Part shown: piece by piece, positions 22,833 through 32,355 of the stretch | How positions within the stretch are numbered: position 1 is the stretch's first letter | Layout of the letters: each line of letters opens with the position of its first letter | From: Cyprinodon diabolis | Lineage: Eukaryota; Chordata; Actinopteri; Cyprinodontiformes; Cyprinodontidae | Assembly: GCA_030533445.1 (NCBI GenBank) | Contig: CM060069.1 | Location: 1,597,756 to 1,661,755, forward strand | Reading direction: 5' to 3' | DNA: 64,000 nt | Made by a program: the position numbers and the translations under genes | The notes under the pieces: model-generated | Database searches by the model: none | The model's input: the letters and a program-made list of their open reading frames with translations, nothing else | Told to the model about the DNA's origin: nothing

Positions 22833-24096
22833 CTAATCCTGACCGTTTTCTGTTATTTCAGTGGCACTCAAAATGGTATGTATTTGATCTGCTTGAATTT
22901 CTTTCATATCTAGGAACCTCCCTGCTGCTGTTACTATTGCTTTTATTTTATCACCTTTCTTCTTCATTTGGACTGTAACATTAATAATATGACATATAAA
23001 TGCTACAAAGTTTTCTTTTTTCACCATTATTGTATTTTCTTCTATTTTACATTTGTGCAAACATGTATTATTTGTATTTGTTGTTGGCATTAGTATTTGT
23101 CTCTGATCATTCATATCTTGATTTGTGTTCTGAGAAGTGTAACTTTGATCTGCTTCTCCCAGCCTCATTCCTCTTTTACTATCTTTCTTTACTCTTTTTA
23201 ATGCTTCTGCGTAAGAAACTCTTTCTGTTATCTTTATTTTCTGGGCTTCTCTAGCTTCCCTTTGAACTATACATCCACCATAGGCTGCACTATGCTCACC
23301 TCCACAGTTACAGCATTTGATTTTAGCGTCTTTGTCACACTTTCCAAATTCATGTGGTCCTCCACATCTTGCACATCTAATTTTTCCCTTACATTCTTTT
23401 GCAATGTGTCCCATTCTTTGACAGGTAAAACATCTGAGCGGTTTCGGGATGTACTCTCTAACTTTATAGTTCATAAATCCTAGCTGTATATTTTCTGGCA
23501 TGTTATTTTCAAACTGCAATATCACAGCCATAGTGTCTTTATGTTCCCCTTCTCTTCTACTTTTAATCCTGGTGGCATTTTGTTATTTTCCCTCCTTTGA
23601 TTTCATTCTTCACCTCCTCCATTGTCATTTCAAGTGGAACTCCTGAAATTACTCCTCTCCACCTTGCCATAAAACCTGGTATATGTGATTTAACTCTTTC
23701 TCCCATCAGAGTTTTCATTTTGATTATCTTCTGTTGTTGTGCCTCGCTGATAGCTTGAATGATCACTTTTCTGTTGTTCATGATTCTGGCCGTTTTGATT
23801 TTCCCTATCTCTTCCTCTATTGCTTTGGTTATCTTTATCGGATTAATATAACCCCTTTCTTGCTGAAATTCCACCACAACTTTGTATTCCACTTCTGTAT
23901 TTCTGTTATCTTGTTCCCGTGAACTCACTCTTTGATTTATTTTGGTCCTTTTACTGCCTTCCGCTCCTAGCTCGCTTTCATCCGACCAACTTCTTGCCCT
24001 TTCATGTCTCTTTCTGATTGCTCTTTTCATTCTTGCTGACCTCGATAACATCCACTCCATTTCATTTCCACTATTTCCTCCTGATGTAGAAGCCAT
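22833..24096 (-). pseudogene. LINE ORF1 (gag-like) with zinc knuckles, frameshifted
   Basis: The N-terminal part (24096-23563) is basic and reads MASTSGGNSGNEMEWMLSRS onward. The C-terminal part (23531-22833) holds three knuckles: CFTCQRMGHIAKEC (CX2CX4HX4C), CARCGGPHEFGKC and CCNCGGEHSAAYGGC. A frame change near 23560 joins the two. ORF1 proteins of this type bind the element RNA. The terminal stop at 22833 precedes ORF2. Confidence 0.8.
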
Positions 24097-24308
24097 GCTA
24101 CTACAGTCAATGTACAGCTTATGTGATCCGCCAAATTAGCTCCTACCGCCTTCTTTGTTTGTTGAGTTCAATTCTCTGCCCTCGACTCAGCGTTCCAATC
24201 CATCCCTGCGCGTGTGGGTTATCTCGACTTTCCACCTAATATGGTGGTTTTCCCACGATGCACCGCGCCCGAGGTAAACAATTGACATCACTTGGCGGAG
24301 ACCGATTT

Positions 24309-25918
24309 GGGAGAGGTGCAGCAGAATCTGCTGGAGGGGGCGGGGCATATCTGGGTTCACTGCGACAAACACGCAGACCCTGGTGTGCAAGTATAAATCA
24401 GCCTTTACTGCATCAGATCCGACCTGTGGTCTCTCCCCCATATCTCATACCCTTTCTTGTCAGTCTACTGTCAGAAAAAGGCAAATGCCCCCCTAAATGA
24501 CAGCCTTGCCACCCCTGCTGCCACCCCAGTTAGCTGTAGGGGTGGCGAGGCTTATAAATTATGGATCATTTGAGAATTACGACCGCTAATTTCCAATGTC
24601 GGACTGCAGTGAATGCAGCATGAGATGACAGAGAGCGACTGAGACTGATTGTTTTGAAAACCGAATGGGGCAAAGCGAGGGAGCCAGGGGTCATGGGGAG
24701 AGGAGACACAGGATGAAACAGGTAAACACTGATTAACTATCTATGGAGAAATGAAATCATAATGAAAGCTCAATGTTGCTAGCATAGCTGCAATGCTGAT
24801 TTACAGATGATAAAAATCAGGTTGCAGAACGTTATTTCTCTATCTATGATGTTAGTTAGGCCTGACGTCTCAGGCTCATAAAGACATATTTGCGGTCAAC
24901 TATGACAGAAAAGAGACGATCAAGTTGGGTTGAACTCAAATCAAAACAAAGGCTTTGGATCAAAATACATTAGTGAAGCGTTTTGCAGAGCAACATGGAA
25001 ATCACTGCATTCAGCTGTTATAGTCATGTTAACTTTATGTTATGCTCTCTGGTGAGCCTTTACAGAGATGTTACATTTTGTTTTGGCACCTCAGAAAATC
25101 TGGTATTTCCTTTAATAAAACCAAAAGTGTTAAAAGTTAAAAATGTGATGCTGGTGTGAATCCTGCTTAATATGAAGCAGTGTTGTTGTTTCTTTTTTGT
25201 ATATATAATATGAAACTATCCAGAAATGACCTGTATGAACCTACTCACAAGCAAAATGTATTTTTATGTTGCTTCTTTTCAGATTTGTGGAGATTTTGAT
25301 ATAACATACAGAACCCGCCTTTTTGTTGATTTGTTGATACAGCAGCTCTATCTACAGCAGATCTACATGCATGAAATGTCCCTTTCATGTTGCCGTAACT
25401 GCTGTATGTGAAGTTACTGAGGAACAAATGGGGTAAATGTGTGTTCAGAGTAAACATTACATAGATGTCTGGTACCTTGTTTGGTGCCTTGACCCATTTA
25501 TTTCTACTGTGTAGTTATGCTCACTGTAGTGCAGCTCAGTCCATAGATCTATGATGGGAAACTTTTTCTTTCTATAGTTTCTTCTATAGTTTCTTGCAAA
25601 TGCTGCAAAGCTGCCTCTCTGACAGTCAGTCTCACACATCTGCGACTCAGCACCTGTGTCTTACCTTAATACCTTTCCTGTGATAAGGCCCCTCTGGACG
25701 TAGTGTTATCATTCTTCTACCTCCTATTAGATCACATTGTACGATGTATTTCTAATATGAACTGTTTCACATGAAACACTAGTACTGTACATACTATTCT
25801 CACCAAACTGTGATAACTGATTAAATTCAGTGTAAACAAATGCCATATGTTGCCACCCCTAAAAAAATTCCTGCCCCCCTCTTGCCACCCCATAAATATT
25901 TTTCTAGATCTGCCCCTG

Positions 25919-25950
<32 letters not shown>

Positions 25951-26160
25951 TTTTTTATTTTTTTTTTAGTGTTATGTCTTCAGAATAGGGGCCATCTACT
26001 AGGCTACTAGGGCACTGGCCCCCGTTGGTCCCTGTCTGGAACCGCCCATGCCTTTAGTGCATCTTTACAGCAGCATTAAAGCTTTTTATTTTATTTTTTT
26101 TGGGGGGGGGGGGGGGGGGGTTAACACAGATGTTTTAAACGTGAGCAGCAGCTGTTTGGA
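24309..26160. other. AT-rich repeat remnants upstream of purg
   Basis: No gene is seen. GCCACCCCTGCTGCCACCCC at 24511 and TTGCCACCCC with TTCTAGATCTGCCCCTG near 25855-25917 resemble eroded ends of one hAT-like element, but they do not pair cleanly. A TA dinucleotide run (25918-25940), a T-rich run and a long G run (26101-26120) follow. Confidence 0.4.
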
Positions 26161-26414
26161 GGAGGAGGAGGAGGAGGTCTGCAGATGATGCAGCTCCGCG
26201 CGCCGCAGTGAGCGCGCATCTCTGCTGACGTCGCGTCTCTTTAACGGAGGGCTTCTCAGGACGGGAGGGGGGGGGGGAGGACCGGGTTCATCGGGTTCAT
26301 TCCCGGATCGCAGCTTCTTCCAGACTCCCGGACCGGCTGATGGAGAGCGGAGCGGAGCTCTGCATGTTGGGAATGGAGGGATCGCTTTTTCCTGCTCAGG
26401 CTGCCGGGATCTAG
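26161..26414 (+). promoter_or_regulatory. purg: Probable purg promoter and 5' UTR (CpG-rich)
   Basis: Base composition switches abruptly from AT-rich repeats to GC- and CpG-rich sequence (GCTCCGCGCGCCGCAGTGAG). A CRE-like TGACGTCG lies at 26226. No TATA box is evident. The role is inferred from position directly before the purg ORF. Confidence 0.5.
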
Positions 26415-27419
26415 ATGATGATGATGATGATGATGGCCGATGGCTGCTGCAGGGGGGGGGAGAGAAGCAGGGCGAAGATCGCCGCCGACTCTCTGCCCAG
26501 GGCGCCGTATGCGCAGCAGTTCGCCCCGGCTGCAGCCCCGCAGCAGGGCGGAGACATCCAGGAACTGGCCTCCAAGCGCGTGGACATCCAGAAGAAGCGC
26601 TTCTACCTGGACGTGAAGCAGAGCGTGCGCGGCCGCTTCCTGAAGATCGCCGAGGTGTGGATCGGGAGGGGGCGCCACGATAACATCCGGAAGAGCAAGC
26701 TGACCCTGTCCATGGCCATGGCTCCGGCGCTGCGCTACTGCCTGGGGGACTTCATCGACTACTACGCCCGCATCGGGCTGCGGGGCAGCCAGGCCGCTCA
26801 GCCCGCAGAGGACGCGCGCAAAAACGTGCGGGAGCAGCACGCGTCACCCAGCGGGTCGGTGGGCTCCGATGACCACGCCCACCGGGTCCTGAAGAGCGAG
26901 CTGATCGAGAGGGACAACAGGAAGTACTTCCTGGACCTGAAGGAGAACCAGAGGGGGCGCTTCCTCCGCATCCGGCAGACCGTCAGCAGGGGCCAGGGCT
27001 CCATGGGCTACTACGGCCAGGACATCGAGCAGACCATCGTGCTGCCCGCCCAGGGCCTCATCGAGTTCAGGGACGCCCTGTCCCAGCTCATCGAGGACTA
27101 CGGGGACGAGGAGGTGGACGAGCACGGCCGCCCCGGTCCCCGGAGCCGCGCCGAGAGTCCCGAGCTGCCCGAGGCCGCGTCCTTCAGGGTGGACAACAAG
27201 CGCTTCTACTTCGACGTGGGCTCCAACCGCTACGGCGTGTTCCTGAAGATCAGCGAGGTCCGCCAGCCCTACAGGAACACCATCACCGTCCCCCTAAAGG
27301 CCTGGGCTCGCTTCGGAGAGAACTTCATCAGGTACGAGGAGGAGATGCGGAGGATCTTCTCATGCCACAAGGAGAAGAGGACAGAAGGTCGACAGGACAG
27401 CGTGGAGCAGGAGGACTGA
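26415..27419 (+). CDS. purg: Purine-rich element-binding protein gamma
   Basis: Single-stranded nucleic-acid-binding PUR-family protein, expected in nucleus and cytoplasm. Its 334 codons in one uninterrupted exon are close to the usual PURG length. Three PUR repeats: about residues 47-122 ([20 protein letters not shown]), 157-230 ([19 protein letters not shown] and [13 protein letters not shown]) and 250-322 ([15 protein letters not shown]). The insert [19 protein letters not shown] in repeat I and the ending [14 protein letters not shown] separate PURG from PURA and PURB, which also carry glycine-rich N-termini missing here. The start is a run of seven in-frame ATGs (26415-26435), so the N-terminus could begin at any of them. 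The neighbours il6st and slc38a9 are functionally unrelated. Confidence 0.93.
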   Translation: MMMMMMMADGCCRGGERSRAKIAADSLPRAPYAQQFAPAAAPQQGGDIQELASKRVDIQKKRFYLDVKQSVRGRFLKIAEVWIGRGRHDNIRKSKLTLSMAMAPALRYCLGDFIDYYARIGLRGSQAAQPAEDARKNVREQHASPSGSVGSDDHAHRVLKSELIERDNRKYFLDLKENQRGRFLRIRQTVSRGQGSMGYYGQDIEQTIVLPAQGLIEFRDALSQLIEDYGDEEVDEHGRPGPRSRAESPELPEAASFRVDNKRFYFDVGSNRYGVFLKISEVRQPYRNTITVPLKAWARFGENFIRYEEEMRRIFSCHKEKRTEGRQDSVEQED

Positions 27420-28075
27420 CCTCTGACCTCAGAGACATGGCCGACCTCCCCTTGTAACAAGTTGGCCGATTTGCCAAGGGCTGGTACTCCAACATCTACC
27501 CTGCCACGAAGTGATCCATCATTAGCCTTACAGCAGCAGCTCTTCCAGCTCCACTGGTGCTGCTGCTCCTTCCCGGGACTCTCCGGACCTGATCCGGACC
27601 ATCCAGACCATCCGGTCCCAACCAGGCCTGATCTGAGCCTGATCCAGACCTGGTCCAGGCCTGATCCAGATCTGATCCAGACCTGAACCAGACTTGATCC
27701 AGACCTGATCGGGTTCTGATCCAGACCTGATCCAGATCTGATCCAGACCTGATCCGGTTCTGATCCAGACCTGATCCGGCCCGGGGCTCTGTGTGGACAT
27801 TTTAACCCACCTTTGCCTTTTCAATGTAACAATGCACTGGGTGTGGATCAGAACCAAGAGACAGAGCTGTGGCGTTGCCGGTAACGGGGCGGGGGCGTGT
27901 TACCGCCGTGTTACCGCCGTGTTACCGCCGTGTTATTGGCCCCTCAGAAGAGAACTGTAAACTGCAACCAATCAGTTCGGTCTTTATAAAGTGAGAAGAT
28001 GTGAATCTTAGAGAGTCGGGGGGGGGGGGGTCAAAGGTAGCTCTAGAAGTGCAATAAATAGCAGCCAATGCTTGC
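27420..28075 (+). other. purg: purg 3' region with short tandem repeats and poly(A) signal
   Basis: Downstream of the stop lies an imperfect GATCCAGACCT/CTGATCCAG array at about 27585-27780, then GTGTTACCGCC units (11 bp, about 3.5 copies) at 27896-27935, and AATAAA at 28053. I take this as the 3' UTR; the transcript end is inferred. Confidence 0.5.
27585..27780 (+). repeat. GATCCAGACCT-type minisatellite
   Basis: Variants of CCTGATCCAGA and TCTGATCCAGA repeat for about 200 bp downstream of purg. Apparent frames on both strands are products of the repetition. Confidence 0.8.
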
Positions 28076-28282
28076 AGCTCCTCTCACCAGGGAGAAACCA
28101 ACCTGCAGGTTTCGACCCAGTGGACCAGCTACTATAGGTCTGCTAGCATAATATTGGGACATAGGTGCGCCGATGGACACTGCCAGTCGAGGGGGGATGC
28201 CGGGTTCTACTTGTTCTGGTTCCATTTTGCTCCAGGGTCCACAGGCTGTCTAGAATCAGGTTCTGCTTGCTCTACAAGCTGC

Positions 28283-29180
28283 TTAAGACAGCGACCGGGT
28301 CTAACGCAGCGACCGGGTCTAACGCAGCAACCGAGTCTAACGCAGCAACTGAGTCTAAGGCAGCAACTGAGTCTAACGCAGCAACCGGGTCTAACGCAGC
28401 AACTGGGACTGAGGCAGCGACCGAGCATTAGACCGGGTCTAATGCAGCGACCAGGTCTGAGGCATCGACTGGGTCTAAAGCAGCAACCGGGTCTAAGGCA
28501 GAACCGGGTCTAACGCAGCGACCGAGTCAAACGCAGCGACCGGGTCTAACGCAGCGACCGAGTCAAATGCGGCGACCGGGTCTAACGCAGCGACCGGGTC
28601 TAACGCAGCGACCGGGTCTAACGCAGCGACCGAGTCAAATGCGGCGACCGGGTCTAACGCAGCGACCGAGTCAAACGCAGCGACCGGGTCTAACGCAGCG
28701 ACCGGGTCTAACGCAGCGACCGAGTCAAATGCGGCGACCGGGTCTAACGCAGCGACCGAGTCAAACGCAGCGACCGAGTCAAATGCGGCGACCGGGTCTA
28801 ACGCAGCGACCGGGTCTAACGCGGCGACCGAGTCAAATGCGGCGACCGGGTCTAACGCAGCGACCGGGTCAAACGCAGCGACCGGGTCTAACGCAGCGAC
28901 CGGGTCTAACGCGGCGACCGGGTCAAACGCAGCGACCGGGTCTAACGCAGCGACCGGGTCTAACGCAGCGACCGGGTCTAACGCAGCGACCAAGTCAAAT
29001 GCGGCGACCGGGTCAAACGCGGCGACCGGGTCAAACGCAGCGACCGGGTCTAACGCAGCGACCGGGTCTAACGCAGCGACCGGGTCTAACGCAGCGACCA
29101 AGTCAAATGCGGCGACCGGGTCAAACGCGGCGACCGGGTCAAACGCAGCGACCGGGTCTAACGCAGCGACCGGGTCAAAC
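28283..29180 (+). repeat. 18-bp minisatellite, about 50 units
   Basis: The unit GCAGCGACCGGGTCTAAC has variants (CGAGTCAAAT, GGTCAAACGC, GCGGCGACC). Because 18 is a multiple of three and the unit lacks stops in some frames, it produces long shadow frames on both strands (211 and 202 codons). These are not taken as genes. Confidence 0.9.
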
Positions 29181-29550
29181 GCGGATGTGGATCATTCTGT
29201 AAAGGAGATAAACTTTAAAGGTATAAATGGAGGAGAGGAGATGAAGGGGCGGCGGTTTGTACAATCGGAGCCAGAGGTTTGTTCTGCTCCAGGCGAAGAT
29301 AGAAAAGGTTTCATTTTCAGGATGTGTGAAGCAGTCTGTGTTTTCATGCTAACTGCCAGGCTGCAGAGGATCACAGCCAGATGACTCATTAGGATCCAGG
29401 ATCCCTCAGAGTTATCGGTAATATCTGTTTGGTTTTCTCCGGTCGGCTGTGCCAGAGGGCTGGACCTGGACCGTTGGATGCTTTGTTCACGCAGGAAGCT
29501 CAGAGGGGAGCAGACCGTCATGGCGGAGATGCAGAAAGTTGGTCACTGCA

Positions 29551-30368
29551 TTAAAGGAAAAGTCGCTCATATTCAGAATCACAAACTTCTGAAAGTTCTT
29601 TAAATCTGAGATGATTCCATCCTGTTCAATAAATGATCAGTGTTTTTAATTCAGAGTCATTTTCATGTGAATGTGCTTTACTGGAGGCATCCATGTTTGT
29701 CAAAGAACACTACTGCCACCTACTGGTTAGTGACATTGTCACGGTGCGGTATCGGCTGTTGATCAAGTCCCAGTGCTGTATCTGGTGTTTGTCACAACGC
29801 GCTATTATCCAAGTCATCTTGAAAACATTCTTCTTCCAAATGTTGGCTACATATTACGGGTTTTTTCTCTGGCCAGAAGTTCGATGGCAAATCCTCCCTC
29901 TTCAAGTTGGCGATCCAACGACCAACCCGTCCGTGGAGGATCAGGAATCAGAAAGGTGGAATAACTCTTTTTTCCACTTTTACCCGATGTATTCCAGCAT
30001 CCAGCTGCCATGCACGTGGGCATTGTCAGTTTCACTATAGCTCTGGTGAATTTCAATGGTGAAGTCCTCTGGAAATCTTCAATAATTGTTGTTGATTGCA
30101 GATGTGTCTAGTAGTTCCCATTGATTTAGCTTGTAAAGCGGGGAGAATGGCGCTAGGCTTACCGCACCGTGACGTCACTGCTGGAAGATGGCAGGAGGGA
30201 GGGGCTACTATATTTGGGCAAAAATGGCCGCTCCCAGACTCAGTGATTGCAACGAAAATTTTATTTTATTTTTTTACTGATTAATGCTAAAGTCATTGCA
30301 AACGTATTAGATTTAGGTATAAATAATGATCCATTGGTTATTCCTTGCTGAGCGGACTTTTCCTTTAA
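29551..30368 (-). mobile_element. THAP-bearing DNA transposon remnant with TTAA flanks
   Basis: Ends are TTAAAGGAAAAGTCGCTCA (29551) and, reverse complemented from 30368, TTAAAGGAAAAGTCCGCTCA. These are near-identical inverted repeats starting at TTAA, which is also the likely target duplication. On the minus strand the middle encodes the start of a THAP zinc finger. TTAA targets plus THAP fit the Kolobok superfamily better than P elements (8-bp duplications) or piggyBac (no THAP). The rest of the transposase is missing. Confidence 0.65.
29820..30056 (-). pseudogene. THAP-domain N-terminal fragment, frameshifted
   Basis: Minus strand: MPTCMAAGCWNTSGKSGKK gives the first zinc ligands (C-x4-C) right after the initiator, as THAP domains do. 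After a frame change, VICSQHLEEECFQDD supplies the C-x2-H pair. The two halves together match the C2CH layout. The remainder of the protein is absent. Confidence 0.6.
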
Positions 30369-32020
30369 CAGATAAAAAAGAAGGTTCCGGTGAATCAAAG
30401 ATAAATCTGGTTAATGATTAAAAGCTGAACACGTTGAGCCTAACTGCTGTAACCCTCTAGCTAAACTCAATGGCCAATTTATTAGGCACAGCCCACCGTC
30501 TGACTGCTGAAGGCAGAACTGGTCCGATGTATTTCCAGGCTGCTGTTTGGGTCTGGGAGACTGAGGACCGGATCCGGTTATCCTGGATGGACAATGAACC
30601 GCTTGCAGTGGCCATTGAGGTCAACATTTGGTCTGCAGGTGGATCCAGGAGGTTTCTCTAGAGATTATTCTGACTTTGGGGATTCCCAGTGGATTTCCCC
30701 TTTGGCTTTAAAACACCCAGCTGGGTGTGTGAATACCAGCCGTCTGAGGTCAGAGGAGTCAGAAGAGACTCAGCTGGACCAGGTTCCATCCCAGAGTTCA
30801 GCTGTTCTGGTCTCGGATGAAACATCCGAACGAACCCGGTTTAAATTCCTGCATGGGCGCCACTGTTAGCAGGTCGGCTCAGCTGTCGCCCGCCGTGCAG
30901 AAGGCCTGCGGCTGTGTTTCTGTGGCGTTTAATCAAACCAAGAAACATTTGATGTTTGCTGTGTTTGTAGGAGAGTTTGCTGAAGATTGTTAGTCTACGT
31001 GTTTTATTTTTATATGTAGAGAGAGTAGAAATATATCATGCTATGTATAATCCCAAGCACAATTTATTTTAGAAATCAGAAACAAATCTTCCCCAAATTA
31101 AATGCTTGTCAAAACAAACGACATAAGGAATATTCAGTGTTTGCTGCAGTCTGGTTATCTCCAAAGTCAGAGCTGGGAAGAGCAGGTGTTACCATCTGCA
31201 GCTTTCACTGCGCCGCGCATCATTAGACGCCAAACAGGAAGAGGAGGGCCGCGGTAGTGATGGATGGTCATGGTTTGGTGAAACCAACAGGAAGCACTTT
31301 AAAGAAAATCTGCACTTTTGTTGCAATGATTTCCTGCAGCAGGATCTTTCAGGTTTCTGCTTCAAAGTGACAATCGCTGCTCACAGCTGCACCTAAACAA
31401 TCCCATGATGCTTTGCTTCCTTATGCTAGATACTCCCCTCAGGTCTGGACCCGGATCGGCAGCCAGGCTGCTGCCGGATCTTTCCTGGGTTTTCTGCTAA
31501 AAATCAGCTGTTTTCTTTGGTCCCGTCAGAAGTTTTACTGAAGATCAGAACCATCCTGGTCCAGCAGAACCTGAGCTGCTCTGGTTCCGGTCTGCTTCAC
31601 CTTGGAGCCGTTTTAAAGACTTCTGACCCAAATATCAGCTGATTTATCAATAAACTAATCACATTTCAGTAATAGATTAATCTAGTTATGATTTTTTTCA
31701 ATGAATCTAAGAAGATATAATTTAAGTTTATATTAAAATATTTAATATAATATAGAAAAACAACATGTTGCACATTTTAAATAAATTGCAAACAGATAAC
31801 CCTTAATATGTAGTAAGTTATTCTTTCAGCATGTTTTAGATTCTGTGAACCATAATAATAAATATATTCGGCTACCAAATGATTATCTTTTAATTAAAGA
31901 ACCAATTAATCAGGATGATCGGCCTATCCGTCTCTGAAGGGGTCATGCTTTAAGAAGACCAGGAATAAAATAACTAATTCTGGATTTCCTCTTAGTAAAG
32001 GGTCAGTAAGGGGGGGGGGG
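30369..32020. other. Intergenic, no gene seen
   Basis: Short frames at 30470-30869 show no recognisable domain and no codon-periodic conservation I can judge. No RNA gene is visible. It ends in a G run at 32011-32020. Confidence 0.4.
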
Positions 32021-32236
32021 GAGTGACGGCCTAGTGGTTAGAGCAGCGTGCTGGGGCTCTAAGAAGGTTGAAAGTACCTCGTCCAATCCCCACAGCCTCC
32101 ACTCTAGGTCCCTGAGCAAGACCCTTAACCCCACACTCCGGGGCGCCGCCCAATGGCAGCCCTCTGCTCCCCAAATGGAGGGGTTAAATGTAGAGAGGGA
32201 ATTTTTTCCGATGTGAGTCCAAAAAGTTAAAGTTAA
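32021..32236 (+). repeat. tRNA-derived SINE
   Basis: GTGACGGCCTAGTGGTTAGA is a good RNA polymerase III box A; GGTTGAAAGTACCTCGTC about 35 bases later resembles a degraded box B. The body (CCTGAGCAAGACCCTTAACC; CAATGGCAGCCCTCTGCTCC) is the layout of a widespread fish tRNA-SINE. It abuts Penelope-like copy C. Confidence 0.7.
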
Positions 32237-32238
32237 AA

Positions 32239-32355
32239 TCAATCCTCTGGACTGGTTTCCCATCCTGGAAGCTTTTTCTATTCAAAGTGTCAGAAATAGC
32301 GTTTAGTTCCAGGTTTTATCCAGCAGCCCAACAAAGCCTGGTTTTAGTTTAGAAA
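32239..32355 (-). repeat. Penelope-like terminal repeat, copy C (ribozyme core deleted)
   Basis: It matches the outer parts of copies A and D, but about 20 bases containing GAAACGTCTTC are missing between TCCAGGATGG and AAACCAGTCC (minus strand). Confidence 0.5.

Larger units (their letters stand above)
19060..24110 (-). mobile_element. Decayed non-LTR retrotransposon with RNase H (I/Nimb-like)
   Basis: Minus-strand LINE of about 5 kb. Order on its sense strand: ORF1 with three zinc knuckles (22833-24096), then ORF2 with APE endonuclease, reverse transcriptase, RNase H and a C-terminal cysteine-rich motif (19154-22750). Both ORFs are interrupted. RNase H together with CCHC ORF1 points to the I/Nimb group; Jockey, L2 and L1 types usually lack RNase H. 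The 5' end lies just upstream of the ORF1 ATG at 24096; the 3' end is estimated. Confidence 0.85.
17822..24308 (+). mobile_element. Older DNA element with inverted ends, split by a LINE
   Basis: The left end AATCGGTCTCCGCCAGT (17823) and the right end, reverse complement AATCGGTCTCCGCCAAGTG (near 24308), match. A second matching pair lies further in (CATCTTAGGTGGA and CATATTAGGTGGA). Between them are a YqaJ-associated gene fragment and a 5-kb minus-strand LINE. The reading as one element broken by the LINE is inferred; target-site duplications were not found. Confidence 0.45.

Noticed and set aside
27528..27857. 109-codon minus-strand frame (DQVWIRTGSGLDQ repeats)
   Set aside because: Shadow of the GATCCAGACCT minisatellite downstream of purg.
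28493..29202. 211- and 202-codon frames on opposite strands downstream of purg
   Set aside because: An 18-bp repeat keeps frames open automatically; no other coding evidence.
30470..30869. Possible exon or Tc1-like tail (GGCCAATTTATTAGGCACA)
   Set aside because: Only a short resemblance to a known repeat end, no transposase part and no partner end.
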